From Cenococcum geophilum 1.58 (Eukaryota > Ascomycota > Dothideomycetes > Gloniales > Gloniaceae), in the NCBI GenBank assembly GCA_001692895.1, contig KV748176.1:310001-374000 (forward strand): a stretch of 64,000 nt of DNA, given 5' to 3'. The translations under genes were made by a program, and so were the position numbers. How positions within the stretch are numbered: the stretch's first letter is position 1; each line of letters begins with the position of its first letter. Under the pieces are notes generated by a model, which ran no database searches, was not told the origin of the DNA, and worked only from the letters and a program-made list of their open reading frames with translations. This document shows, piece after piece, positions 51,701 to 64,000 of the stretch.

Positions 51701-54700
51701 TTCTTCCTATAGTCTCTTTAAAACCCATTTAACGTGTTCCCCGTGTTCTTCCTTAGTCATTAAGTAGATAATAATGTCGTTAAGGTATACTATAACAAAT
51801 TTATCCAAGTATTCTCCTAATATATTATTAATACGCTTCTGGAATATTACTAGTGCGTTTATAAGCCTAAATTATATAACTAATAGTTTATATAGTCCTT
51901 CCTTTAACCTAAAGGCTGCCTTTTATTTATTGCCTTCCTTAATTCTAATCTAATAGTACGCTTATCTCAGATCTATCTTTATAAAGATTTACACGTTGCC
52001 TATTCTATTTTAGATTTTGCTAATTAAGGGTAAAGGATACCTATCCTTCCTAGTAATGCTGTTTAACTATCTATAGTTAATATACAGCCTTAGTTTGCTA
52101 TTTTTCTTTAGTATAAATAGTACTGGATATCCTACTAATAACTGCGATAGTCTGATATATCCCTTTTATAGATTTTCTTAAACAAACTCTTTTAGTACTC
52201 TATTTTCTTCTTTAGTAAGCTTATAGATTGGAAAGAACTTTGGACTTATTCCTAGTTCTAACTCTATCTTATAGTCCTATGCTGTATACTCTAATAGCTT
52301 TTTACTTTCCAGTGACTATAGTTTCTTGCTATATTTATGGTATCTCTTTAGTATATAACTTAGTCCTTTTTCTGTTTCTTTATAGGTCGCTCCTACTTAG
52401 TATTATACTAACTTGGCTTATTATTATATCTTACGGCGTTAAGTATCCCTAATATTAACCTGACCTATAATCCAATCGATCCTTAGATTATACTCCTATA
52501 ACTAAGACATTCCTAATACTGCCTCGTTCTGTCCTAATGGTAGGATATCAAAAGACATCTTAATTCGTCTTCCTTTAATAGTTATCTAAATAGGTTCTAT
52601 TTTAAGATTAATAATCCCTCCTCCGTAGGTTATTAGATCTCCTAAAATTATAACTAATAGGTAAAGTTCCTCCTTTTGTTTATAAGGCAATCCCATTCTT
52701 TTAACTACTGCTAGTAAGATATGGTTTCTTATTGCTCCACTATCTATTAGCGCTTTAAACTGTTAATCTTATTATTTAACTTATAAATTTAGGTACCGTC
52801 CTTGAATTCCTTTAAGGGTCTAAGGCTCTACTACTGGCTCCCTCTAGTTCTGTAGGCCTTTACTTTTCCTAACTATTAGCTGCTTAATCCTTATACACTT
52901 AGCTCGCTCTTCGGCTAATGCCTAGTTCGCTTTTTATCTTTAATATACTATAGACACGTGTTTTCTAGGTATTTTTACTACTATTATCCGTCTAAGCATT
53001 CTTCTGTAAGAAATCTTCCTAGTTAAAGTACTAAACTTCCTTTCTCTTAAACCTTTGCTGGATGCCATCTATATATATATTTAGCATTCCTATACTATTA
53101 CTTATCCATTATCCAGTATATCCTTATAGGGTATTTCCAATTCTTTTTCTTTGGATTCTTATATATCTTATATATGTCGTCTATGTACGCGATCTATAAT
53201 AATGTGTGGTATACTAGGTGCTTTAGGTTAACTCTTAACTTATCTTTATCCTTAAGTTTAAACCTCTATTATGCTAATCTAAACGTTATAACTTTATTTA
53301 TAGGTACTAAAATATGTCTCTTATTTCTCTAGTCCTCTAAACGCTCCTCTAGATCCTTTAACGTTATAATTAAGGCTCCTTTAATGTAAGTTATAGCCTT
53401 TTCTATAATTAGGTAGTCCTAGATAACTTTCTCATCTAACTATATATAGAAATCTTCCTACTTATCGTTATGCCTTTGCCTATACTACTTTTGGTATAGC
53501 TACTAGAGTATATACGGCTTATCCGTAAGGAAGTATCTTCTTATTACTACGTCGTAACAGCTCTTTATGTGTCGTTCTTTAAACCTAGTTAGAATCCCTA
53601 GATCCTCTTTATCTTCTAGTTTAGTAAGCTACTTAGCTCTTAGTATACCTACTCTTAGCCTATTAATGATTCTTTATACTAGTGCTCTATCCTTTATACG
53701 TCCTAATATGCTAGATCTCTTATCTAGTTTCTGTTCTTACTATATGATAATTCTTTATCTAAACTCTTCTATAGTTTCTTTTAGTTTACACCTTACGCTC
53801 TAATCCTTAAAGTCTTCTTACTTCTTAATCTTGGTATTAACTTTTCGATCTTTAGTCCGAATACTATATTCTACTAGTAAATCTTCTAGGTTTATATATT
53901 CGTCTCCTAATCTAATTACTATTTGCGCCGCAGATTCTCTAATCTATAAAGAAGCTCCTTACCTCTTACTTATAGGTGTCCTAATTCGTACTCCGAATTC
54001 TTAATCCCTTAGATTCTTTAATCCCAAGCTTGCTTCTAACTTAAGCTTTGCTTTAGCCTTAGTCTAACTAGGCTTACTTAGTGTTCTTATCTCATCTTAA
54101 GAGTCTTAAATTTCACTCATCTCGTCTTAAGAATCTTGTGTCCTTAGGAAACTTCGTCCTAAGCTTATTCGTATATTACTAAACTAAGCCGTTACTCTGC
54201 TCCATTAGTTATCGTCTATTATAGGTCCTTAAGCTTACCTTATCTTATCTTAAGAATCTTAGTTATTTTTTATCTCGCTATAAGAATCTTAAGCTTTTAG
54301 CCTTTTGCCTTTATTAAGTGCCGAAGTAGTTCGCTATTCTACTTCTCTTACGTCTTATAAAGCGATAGACATCGTGTCTAGTGGGGTCTTAATCCCTACT
54401 AATATTCCCTATTCTATAGTGGAATTATCCTCTACCTTTAGTGTAACATCTCTAATGGCTGCGTGTTCCTAGTAAACCGCTCTTATTACCTTATCGTTAT
54501 AAAATGTTTTGCCTACGTTAAATTTATTATCCTTAATGTCCGATCTGCGAACTGGTTTATTGGTTCCTTTATATCCTATAGGTGCTAGCTTTTATAGCCA
54601 ATAGCTTATACCGTACTTAGCGTCCTTATAAATTCGGTATATATTGTTATAACAAAATGTAAAACTTCTAATTAAACATTCTTTTGTTCCTTATAGCATA

Positions 54701-55861
54701 TTGTCGTCCCTCTATATATATATGTCGTCTACTAGTCTTATACCTTTTACTATATGGTAACTCTGCCTACTTCTACAGTCTCTAACGTAATAACCCTGTT
54801 TTCCGCAATTTATATAAGCTCCTTCTTTAAACCATTTTTCTTGCTATAGAGTCCGCCTAAATGTCTTCTACTATTAAGATCCCTAATTTGGCCTCTGCTC
54901 TTTAGACCTTTAATTACTTAATCCTTATCTCTAGGTTTCTATGGTTTGCTCCATCTCTTATAGGCTTCTTTAGTACTACTTAGGTCTATTAGCTCTACGC
55001 TATACCATAATTTCTAACTTAGCTTCTATTATTGCGTACTCTGCGCCTTATATAACTATAGAACTCTATCCTAACCTTTTTTAGCCTGTTCCCTTTGGTA
55101 GATCTAATTATTAATCTTAATCGCCTAATCTATTAGTTCCCTTAGGGTGTCCACATCTTCTATTAGAATAATTACGTCCTAGACTTTAGCCTTAAGTCCC
55201 TATTTATACTGTGCTATAAGCGCCCTATTATTCTACTTAACTTATATCGCTAACGTCTGGAACTGCGTTGTATACTTAATTACTAAGGTTTATTACATAA
55301 TGTCTTAGAGTTTTCTTTCTGCCGTAGTTACTGCCTTTGGGTCTCCAAATATTTATATAAGTTGTTTAACAAATCTATTCTAGCTTAAGAACATAAACCG
55401 TACCTCTTAGTTTGTAGTTATTATTCCGCTTACCTGAATTTCTGTTAGGTAAGGCTTAAACCATTTAAGTACTCTTCCTGTTAAGAATAATCCTGCATAT
55501 GCTATTTAATCTATAGGTATTACCAGCTTTGCTTCTTCCTATGCTACTTTAAAGTGCATTTACGTTAGGAATTCTTTAAGCTTTGATCTCTCTCCTAAAT
55601 ACCTTTTAATTAATAGTAACTTAACCTTTGCTGCGCCTATCCCATTAATCCTATTTTCTAACGTCGTATTATTTTCTATTAACTGGTTAACTATTTTTTA
55701 TAACTGTTTAACCGTTATAGGTTACTATAAGTTAGTGTCTGCTATACTGGTGTCGTTACCTAACCTTAATATAGTTGCTGCCGTTGATAGCGTTATAGTG
55801 GCTGCTTTTAGTAGCATGTTGTTCGACTTCTTATATTAATACCGTAATTAGGTAGTAATTG

Positions 55862-56286
55862 TGTAATAAAACCTTATAGCAGGAACTACGGTAGGCTCGT
55901 CAATGGGCTAGGTGTATAGGAAATATAAGTATAAAAGTTAACAACGTAATAACAACTGGTGGAGTGGTTGCCTAATAGATTAACTCTAATTATATTCTGA
56001 GAATTACTATAAGGAAGGAACTATCTAGGTAGGGACTAAGGGTCCTTAAATACATAACCGTACTTCTATAAAATCCTTCTTATACGTAATATACGTCTTA
56101 TATATAAGGTACGTAAGTTCCTCTCATTCCTCCCGTTTAATACGTAGTACATTATATGACCTCGACTACTATTCCTCGTTACATAGTTCTATCGGCTCCA
56201 TTCTGGACCGTGCCTAAATTAACCAACTAGCTTCTTCTGACTTTTCTCCTAGTAGTTGTAGTATTGTACTTAAAGCGTCTATAATA
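55862..56286 (-). repeat. 5' LTR of A'
   Basis: 425 bp, tgtaataaaaccttatag to gcgtctataata, followed by tctag. Same length as its partner; the differences I read are transitions. Confidence 0.93.
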
Positions 56287-59200
56287 TCTAGTAGGGAGAT
56301 ATAGAAGACTAGGTGGAGCTATACTATAGTAGGTAGGAGCTCTAGCTTATATACTTACTGCCCTACGCGCTTTAGGATCTAAAACAGTCCTATAAACTTA
56401 TAGTCAAGCTTTTTATAAGGACGTTTCGTGTGGATATTCTTGGAGGAGAGCAGGACTCGTTCACCGACGGCGAAATACTTAGCCAGATAGTGACGATTGT
56501 AGTATTTTACCTAAAGCTTTTAGGCGTACATTATTAACGCCGCCGCTGCCTTATATATAAGGCGCAGGCGTTATAGGTACGTCTCTATAAGTTAGATATT
56601 TATTAATTTAGACCCCTCCCCACCTTACCGGGCGTTTTAAATACTGTCCAGAACTCTATCCGGGACGTTTAGTAGCTAGCTATAGGCAAGCTTAATAGGG
56701 GAACGCTTTATTATAGTATAGACCTTAGAGTTATAGGTAAAGGCTGCTTCTTTAAGTAGGGAGGCCTAATTAGACTATTTCCAGTTCCTAAATATATATA
56801 GGTATACCTTAAGCTCCTAGTTTTAACGCTCCGTCTAACTATCTATCTGCGGGTAGAATATAGTGCTAAGTTTACGTTAAACGCGAAGATAGTAGCATAT
56901 AGTGCTCTAGTACTCGCTTATAAATATACTACCCCTATTAGAGACAATATTATCTAGAGGCCCTATTTATATAAAGACTTTAAATAAGAGTTCTGCAAGT
57001 TACGTAGCATTAATTATCTTACGTACTAGATAGTAGCGCACTAGCTTTATAAAACGGTCTATAAGGACAAGGACGGAGTTATACTCTACGCTATTAGGAG
57101 TCTTAGACTCTAGGAGATCCGTAATAAAGTTAAGTAAATAATACCGCTAGGCTCGGGTGGGGGCCTAAAGAGGCTGCAGCTTACTATAGGGTTTATAGCG
57201 GCGCAATTTGGAGCGTTAGTAGGTATTATAATTATCTAGATATTTACGGAGGTCCTAGGTAAGGCCGTTCTAAGTATACTTTCGCGCGATTACCTTAAAG
57301 GTACGGTTAAAACTATAGTAGCCGCCCATAGGATCGTTATAATTCCGCTTAAGGATCTCCTATTATAGTAATATATAATTCGGCACCTAGACCTTATTAT
57401 TTTACCTTAGGAGTCCTTAATTATTAAGGGTGTAGTCCTTATTACTAGTAGGAACTTATTCCTAAGTTAACTAATTATATATAAAGTGTGTAAAGGCGTC
57501 CCTTTTTTATACTCCGCGAATAAAATTAACTAGTGACTTAGGGGGGTATTCTATAAACGCCGTTTCAGCTAAAGCAGCTACTACTACCTCTTGCCATAGC
57601 ACGAGACTTTACGTAAAGTTAGTGCTAGTAAGGTAATATATAATGCGTAGGTAACTTGCCGGGTTGTTATAGGGGACCGTAGCATAGGCTAAGGGGTCTT
57701 CCCTAGGGTTAAGCGCTATTAGGTTAGTTAAAGTGGTCTTAAAGAGAATAGTAGGACGCTCTAGTCCGCCGGCGCCAAGTTCGCGAGGGTCGCTTGTATA
57801 CTGCACGTATACTACTTACTAGTTTAGTATAATAGCACTAGGGCCGCCTATAAGGCCTATAACCCGCAACTTTTGCTATAATATAGGCAGCATAGTATTA
57901 AGGATTGTCCTTTTACTACTATCTTTAAAGCCTTTAGCATAATCCAGGCGCCAGGATAGTATATTAGTAGGATTTATCTTACCTAGCTTATATTTAATCT
58001 TAAAATTAAACTTAGCCAGTTTCTTAGCGTACTAGGCCTAATAAGTAGATAAGCTCTTAGTGGTTATAAAGTACCTAAGATTATTGTAATTATAGAGCAC
58101 GCGCGTTACATACGCGGCATATTTAAGGTAATGGCGCTATGTTTTAAAGCATTACACTATAGCGAGTAGTTCTTTATTATACATATTATACCGTATTTTT
58201 AGGCTAGTAAGCTTATAACTGCAATAGGCGATTAGGTACTAGTAGAGTTAATCTCCTTACCCTAAAGGCTGCAGAAGTATACCGCTATAGGCATAATTAG
58301 AAGCGTTAGTAATTACTATTAGGGGTAGATTAAGGTCGAAATGGCGAAATAGAGGAGCCTATATAAATACAGCGCGTAGCTTATAGAAAGCCTACTGCGC
58401 GTCGTCGGGCTAGGACTAGGGTTAATACTATTTAGTAGGCCCTTTTAACTTACGCTTCTTCTTCTTCTCCCTATCTAACGTTGGGTTATAATATACCTAT
58501 ATAAGATATACGTATAGGGGGTATACAGTATCCGAGTAGTTTTAGATAAATCGCCTATAGAAGTTAGCAAAGCTAAGGAAGACCTAAATGTCCCTATAGG
58601 ACTTAGGCTTAGGCTATTCCTTAATAGCTTTTACGCGGTTAGGGTCCATTATAATACCCCTAGGGGTAATAATAAAGCCTAGGAACTTAACGTTCTTAGT
58701 ATAAAAGATATATTTTAATAGTTTGGCGTATAGGCCTTAAGCGCGGAGCTGTCGTAGTACCTACTTAACGTGCTTAACATACTTATCCTTATTATTTAAG
58801 TAGATAAGAATATTATCTAGGTAAACTATATAGATAGTATCTACTAGGGTTCCTAGAGCTTTATAAATATAGCTCTAGAAAGTCGTAGGGGTGTTAATAA
58901 AACTAAAGGGCATTACTAGGTACTTAAAGTAACTATAACGTGTCTTAAATACGGTCTTTCATTCGTCTCCCTTTTTAATACAAATCCTATAGTACGCATC
59001 ACGAAGATCTAGCTTTATAAATATCTTCGCATAGCTAAGCCTATTAAAGAGTTCGCTGACCAGCGGTAGGGGGTACCGATTTTTAATCGTGATCTTATTT
59101 AGGCGTCTATAGTCAACGCATAGCCGCATTATACCGTCTGCTTTCGGCATGAAGAGGATAGGCGCTTTAGTAGGCGACTTATTAGGCCTAATCCAGCCCT

Positions 59201-61502
59201 TTCTAAGAGCACTGTCTAGGTACTTTTATAAGATCTACAACTCTTTCTATAAGAGGTTGTAGAGGGGCATTTACAGTAGCGTCTTGCCTTCTTTTAAGTC
59301 GATTATATAGTTATACTCAGAGTTCTACAGTAGCATGCTTGCTAGCTTATTAGAAAAGATATTAATTTCCTCCTTATATATATCTGGCAGGCTAGGGGCT
59401 ATAGAGGTTAAAGCAACTATTATATAGTAGTGTACTTCCAGAAGCTAGTGAAGAGAAGAGTATAGCCGATATGCGTTTTGTAGGTATGCTCGTATTAAGA
59501 GTATATATAGCTCTGCTGCAGTATACTTAATAGTTTTAGGGTTTTAATTACCTCCCCCTTATATATAGGTAATCTACGCCAGCACCAGAGGGTCTCTATA
59601 GGTACTCGCTGCCGGTAACAGTAGGTCCTCTACTATGTTTATAACCGGTGTCTCTATATCTAGAGGGTCTGTATAGGTACTCGCTGCCAGTAATAACAGG
59701 TCCTCTATTATATTTATAACTGGCGTAAAGAAGGAGTCTTCTAGCTATAGCGAATAGACTATTTTGTCAGCCTTAATATCTACTAGAAGAGCGTTAAGGG
59801 TGACTATTTAGAGGCGTCTGGGGTCTAAAGTACCCTAGATAAACTATTTAGAACGGAAGCTAATTAATAGATCTACTTCCGCGAGCCAATCCTATCTAAG
59901 AACTATATTATAACTATTAAATAAGCCGCCCTAAAAGGTCTGCGGGCTAATAGTGCGAGAGGTACCCTAGAAGTCGCTAGTGGTAACTATTAGATTATAA
60001 GCATCCTAGATTATTATCTAGTTGCTATTAAGGAAACGTATAATAGGTTTATATAAATATAGCGTATAGCGTATAGGCAGGTTAAACCTACGGACGATAT
60101 CTTAATTAATGAGGTTAATTTAGCACCTATTGTTATATAAAGTATATAGGCGGACTTCGCCCTAGGGTATATCTATTACGATGTATACCATAATATATTT
60201 CTTTTCTCCCTCTATATTAGGCCCTAGTTATAGTTAAGAAAGATGCGCTATTAGGGCTTTAGGTTTTCCAAAGCCTAAGCTAACTTCTCTTTATTAGCCT
60301 ACTTCCAGTATTTCTTACGGTGGCCGCCTACGGTCCTTTAACTTACTTGCATAGTACTAGTGTCCGGGGGGTCCCCTAAGCTATCCAGCTTTTAGGTAAT
60401 CTCCCTAGGAGTTTACTTAGAAAAGCGTCGCCCTTTTTAGGTTCTATTCCCTAAGCCTAACTCTATAGAGCCTGTGCTGCGACCACGCTTTATACGCGAT
60501 AATTTACCGCTACCACTTACGCGATCTTCCGTAAGCTTTGTGGTATTAAGCAATTACTCTATACAGCGGATTTCATTAAAGAGGTCTTTGGCGGTTCTTA
60601 CCTATTAGGCGAAGTTCTGGCAGAAGAGCTCTGCTTATAGGTGGGCTAGGAGATATAAGAACTAAAAGTCTACCTATTATTTAGGATTGATAAAAGGGGT
60701 ATATAAGAAGAGGTCCTCTAAGCTACGCATATGGGCTAGAAAGACGTTAAACCTCTAATTCTCCTTTATAACAGCTATATAATACGCTATAGCGTTATTA
60801 AAGCGTCTTACTATAGGGTTTCTAATCTAGTCTTAGACTATAGTCTTAAATTTATCCTATAGTAAAGGACCCTTGTCCTTAGTGCCTAACCGGCAATAAA
60901 CTAGTTAGGCGATTGTCTTCTCTTTTATAAGACCTTTAATGGCCTAGCGCGTGCGTCGCTTATAGTTATAGTTAGCGTTATTAACCTTAAATCGGTTCTT
61001 AACTGCGGCAATCCACCGGTTAAAATGCTATTAAGTAGTACCGCTAATATTGGGTAGTAACTTCTTAACCAGGGCGTTAAGATTTAATTAGTGTATACGT
61101 TTGCTATATAACTTATACTCTTCGCTAAAGAGGCGACGGGAGGGCTTTATTAAATTAATAATGCTCTATAAGTTAGCTATTTTCTTAGCTAGCTTATCTA
61201 GCTCCTTTATATTAGCGGTATTAGGTAAGACGCTAGTAACCTTACTAAGCTCCTATTAAGCCTAGGTATATAAGTTAAACTAGTCTTTAGCGTTCGTAGA
61301 TATCTAATCGTTTTAAGATTTAGAAAATGGCTTAAATGCTACTAGTGTGCTTCTAGCGGTTTCGTCTATACTAGATTTTAAGGCGTTTTACGATCACATC
61401 GCCAGCGTATTACCATTGGGTATAGGCGTCGGTTTTCTTTTCAGAGGCATTGTAGAAAAATTAAACCGGCTATCCTCCTAAGGGGATTAGTAAGGATTTG
61501 AA

Positions 61503-61727
61503 TGTAAGGTAAGGATATGGATAGGGAGTCTAATGATAGAACAATAGGTATATTGTATAGACAGAGACGAATCCTTAAGGGAAAAGGAGGAGTCTGTGTG
61601 CGAGGTAGGAAGGGTTTTCCCTAGGTATGTGCAGCGCACGTACCTTACGGGCGAGTTACCCCTGGGTTGCCCCAGGGTTGCCCATACCTTGCGGCTATAT
61701 AACTATCTACTTAGGTTTTACCTGACA
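61503..61727 (-). repeat. 5' LTR of L
   Basis: 225 bp, tgtaaggtaaggatatgg to ggttttacctgaca. The better preserved of the two copies. Confidence 0.92.
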
Positions 61728-64000
61728 AAAAACCTTACCTATTTTATTTAAACAATTTAAGCCGCCCTACCCCTTTGCACTAGAATTGTCGCCTAACGCT
61801 ACTTCGTAAATTGTATTGATTTGAATTAATTTATAATCAATTTAAGTCAATTCGGGCTTAATTGGAAGACTTACTGCTATGCCTGGTAATAATAAATATA
61901 TATTTAAATAAACCGAAGACATACTATAGACGTAATGCGTAGACGAAGGCATTACTTTTAAATGCTAAGCCCCGTATATTGAAGAACAAAATAGTAGAGC
62001 TAAATAATCTAGACGAACCCTTATAGAATAATTAAGTGCTATATAGCTAGAAGCTTCCTTACCCCTATCTCTAGGACTAGAGGCTTTCCTTACTACTAGC
62101 TATACACTTAATTAAACGCCAAATAAGTAACTAGGATGGAAAACTCCGTACGAGATCGCTTACGGCAAGCCGCTATTACTTACCTATATATATATATACG
62201 GCTGCAAAACCTATACACTAGATAAATAAATTAAAAGGGGAGATAAACTAGCTCCTTATATATTAATTAGACATCTAGTCGGCTATAATTTAACTAATAT
62301 CTATTAAATCTGGATTCTAAGTCTCCGCAAGGTTATTTAAACTAAAGACGTCATATTTAACGAGACCTTATTCTATAACCCTAAGGGTTAAGATATTAAC
62401 TACCTGCTAAGGGAAGCATTAGAAGACACTCTCTAGATAATTAGTCTACCAGAACCTCTCTATAAGGATAAATCTAAGGATAAATCTATTCTATATAGAC
62501 CTACCTTAAATATAAATTAAACGACTATACCTAAATCAAATAATGCGGTAGAGCCTTGTATAAAGGATACCAAGTAGTTACCAACTCCTAGCAGAATAGT
62601 ATCTCCAGATTTATTAGAAATAAATACTATACCAGAAGGACTTTAAGACGATATCTTAAATATAATTAAAATAACCCCTACCTAGCTAAGTTCGCTAGAG
62701 CTATTTAATATAGCTCTATAAGCTAATAAAGTCTTAGCTAAACCTTTTGCCAACCTTATCCTACTAAAAGGGTTAAAACGAATTTAACGTTAAGCGTATA
62801 TAGCAGCACTAGCCAATCTATCTACCCTATTTAATTACTACGCTGGCTTTATTATAGGACTAGTAAAGGATATTAACCAAACTAGATCCTTATCTCTATA
62901 TTAGGACAACCTTTCTCCTAAACTAAAGAATCTTAAAGATCTAAGAAAGCATCTATTAACTACTAGCTTCTAAAAAGCTATAGAAAAAGAATACAATAGC
63001 CTAAAACGTTAAGGGATATTTAAAATCGTACTAAAGGAAGAGGTAAGTAATAAGCAGATCCTTCTACTAAAATAGGTCTTTAAATATAAGCTTAATAGCA
63101 ACGGCTACCTATAAAAGCTTAAAGCTTAACTATATATCCGTAAAGACCTATAGATTACTAAAGAAGAGATCTATACAGTAACCCTAGCTGCTCGAATATT
63201 CCATACTCTTATAGCTATAGCAGCTGTATTTAATTTAGAAATTTAATAGTATAACGCTGTAAACGCGTTTATAAATGCTAAGCTTAGTAAACTAGTCTAC
63301 TGCTACTACCTAGAAGGATTTAATTAAAAAGGACATATCCTAAAGCTACTTATAGCGCTATACGGATTAAAAATCTCACTACTACTTTAGTATAAAAAGC
63401 TTACTAATACACTGTCTAAATTTAGATTAAAGCCTATCCTAGGTACTAACTGCCTATTTACTAATAAATAACTTATTATCTTCTTTTACGTAAACGATAT
63501 TGCCGTTTTATTTGCCAAAAAGGACCTTCTAAAACTAGAAGAATTTAAAGCCAAACTACTACACTAATACGAGATCCGTGTACTAGGAGACCTATAATAG
63601 TTCCTAGGTATTTAAATCAAACGAAATTAAGTAAGCAGGAAGCTCTGGCTCTGCTAAGACTCCTATATTAAAAAGATAGCCAATTAATTTAATATTTAAC
63701 TACTAGAAAGATTCCCTAAGTTACTATTTCCTAAAGAACTAATTCCATCTAACCAGCAGACAACCCCTTAAAGAACGCTAGCCTACTAGCAATAAGTAGG
63801 GTCACTTACACACCTTACCGTATTTAGAAAACCTAATATTACTAAGATGTATTCTAAGCTGGCCGAATTCCTAACTAATCTAAATTAAAAGCACCTTAAT
63901 ATAGCAAACTAAGCAATTACCTATTACCTTAGAACAAAATCTATAGCTATTAAATACTCTAGCGAAGTATTTAAAGCATATATCTACTTTAGAAACCCTA

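Larger units (their letters stand above)
48343..56286 (-). mobile_element. Ty3/Gypsy element A', full length, nested in L
   Basis: Complete sibling of A: 425-bp LTRs and target duplication tctag (48338-48342 and 56287-56291). Minus strand: gag about 55830-54700 with a CCHC knuckle near 54780-54830, protease, RT with YLDD-type box near 51765-51805, RNase H about 51300-50900, integrase about 50700-49900 and a chromodomain about 49640-49545. Aligns with A over 50291-55861. Dozens of RIP-type breaks. The topmost layer of the stack. Confidence 0.92.
46849..61727 (-). mobile_element. Ty3/Gypsy element L, chromodomain type, split by A'
   Basis: 225-bp LTRs at 46849-47073 and 61503-61727, target duplication aaaaa (46844-46848 and 61728-61732). 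About 6.9 kb belongs to L itself. Minus strand: gag about 61440-60300, protease near 59900, RT about 59200-58700 (the piece 58959-59150 still reads CVDYRRLNKITIKNRYPLP; catalytic box near 58800-58835), RNase H and integrase to about 56292. Then A' intervenes, and a chromodomain follows at about 48290-48130 (EYLIKWLGW-like). A C run at 47076-47084 marks the polypurine tract next to the 3' LTR. Dozens of breaks, though parts are less decayed than in C. Confidence 0.88.
32058..61885 (-). mobile_element. hAT DNA transposon containing D, E, L and A'
   Basis: Left end taggcatagcagtaag (32058-32073) and right end cttactgctatgcctg (61870-61885) are inverted copies, the canonical form being CAGGCATAGCAG. 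The 8-bp duplication gtaataat lies outside each (32050-32057 and 61886-61893), the size expected for hAT. Without its nested elements only about 3.1 kb belongs to it: 32058-32646, 38608-40123, 46002-46848 and 61733-61885. That is a normal autonomous hAT length, and the transposase relic on the minus strand confirms the family. Confidence 0.88.
29561..64000 (+). mobile_element. Ty1/copia element Q, split by a hAT element; right end outside window
   Basis: Two plus-strand copia halves flank the hAT. Left part 29561-32057: LTR, gag (about 29830-31100, CHC-type knuckle near 30900-30955), protease, and integrase reading like an H-LGH start then the DDE core up to about 32050. Right part 61894-64000: rest of integrase (about 61950-62400, then a WKTPYE-like motif near 62140), linker, RT with a YV-D box near 63490 and the start of RNase H. 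The left part stops in integrase where the right part takes up. The hAT target duplication gtaataat closes the gap. Dozens of breaks; the oldest member of the stack. Confidence 0.8.

Noticed and set aside
1-64000. tRNA, rRNA genes, secondary-metabolite cluster or Starship cargo
   Set aside because: No cloverleaf, rRNA segment, biosynthetic enzyme or tyrosine-recombinase captain could be seen.

Overview
The window looks like a repeat-dense, AT-rich heterochromatic block from a filamentous ascomycete (Pezizomycotina) whose genome has undergone repeat-induced point mutation (RIP). Three things point there. Almost every repeat is depleted of CpA and rich in TpA, with coding frames full of stops of the CAG/CAA to TAG/TAA kind. 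Where both LTRs of an element can be aligned by eye they have equal length (with one exception) and differ almost only by transitions. The element types (chromodomain Gypsy, fungal copia, hAT, Tc1/mariner and pogo-like) are typical of this group. I cannot name the species.

Left block (1-19090). A minus-strand Gypsy element (family A) runs in from beyond the left edge. A complete minus-strand copia (B, 5570-11571) sits inside A's 5' LTR. A pogo-like transposase remnant follows, then a plus-strand relative of A (C, 12335 to about 16965) whose 5' LTR holds an 804-bp TA-flanked inverted-repeat element (M) carrying a 12-bp minisatellite. Next come a Gypsy LTR fragment of family D and a Tc1/mariner element (N, 17511-19088) interrupted by a solo LTR of family E.

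Middle block (19091-29560). A patch of less AT-rich sequence without a recognised gene precedes a complete plus-strand copia (G, 19905-25967). Two foldback elements follow (26133-26559 and 26592-27025) that share their arms but have different GC-rich ends. Then comes a roughly 1.8-kb island of ordinary composition holding the only convincing host gene, an AIG2/gamma-glutamylcyclotransferase-like CDS at 27553-28143.

Right block (29561-64000). This is one nested stack. A plus-strand copia (Q) is split in its integrase region by a hAT element (32058-61885; inverted ends read on both sides, 8-bp target duplication gtaataat). The hAT in turn contains three Gypsy elements: D (32647-38602, TSD gatag), E (40124-45996, TSD tattt) and L (46849-61727, TSD aaaaa). 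L contains a further family A copy, A' (48343-56286, TSD tctag). The nesting gives the relative ages: Q is oldest, then the hAT, then D, E and L, and A' is younger than L.

There is no operon or pathway here. Apart from the one host gene, everything supported is mobile-element fossil. No retroelement here looks intact: each carries dozens of breaks. The short open frames in the window are nearly all chance openings antisense to retroelement genes.
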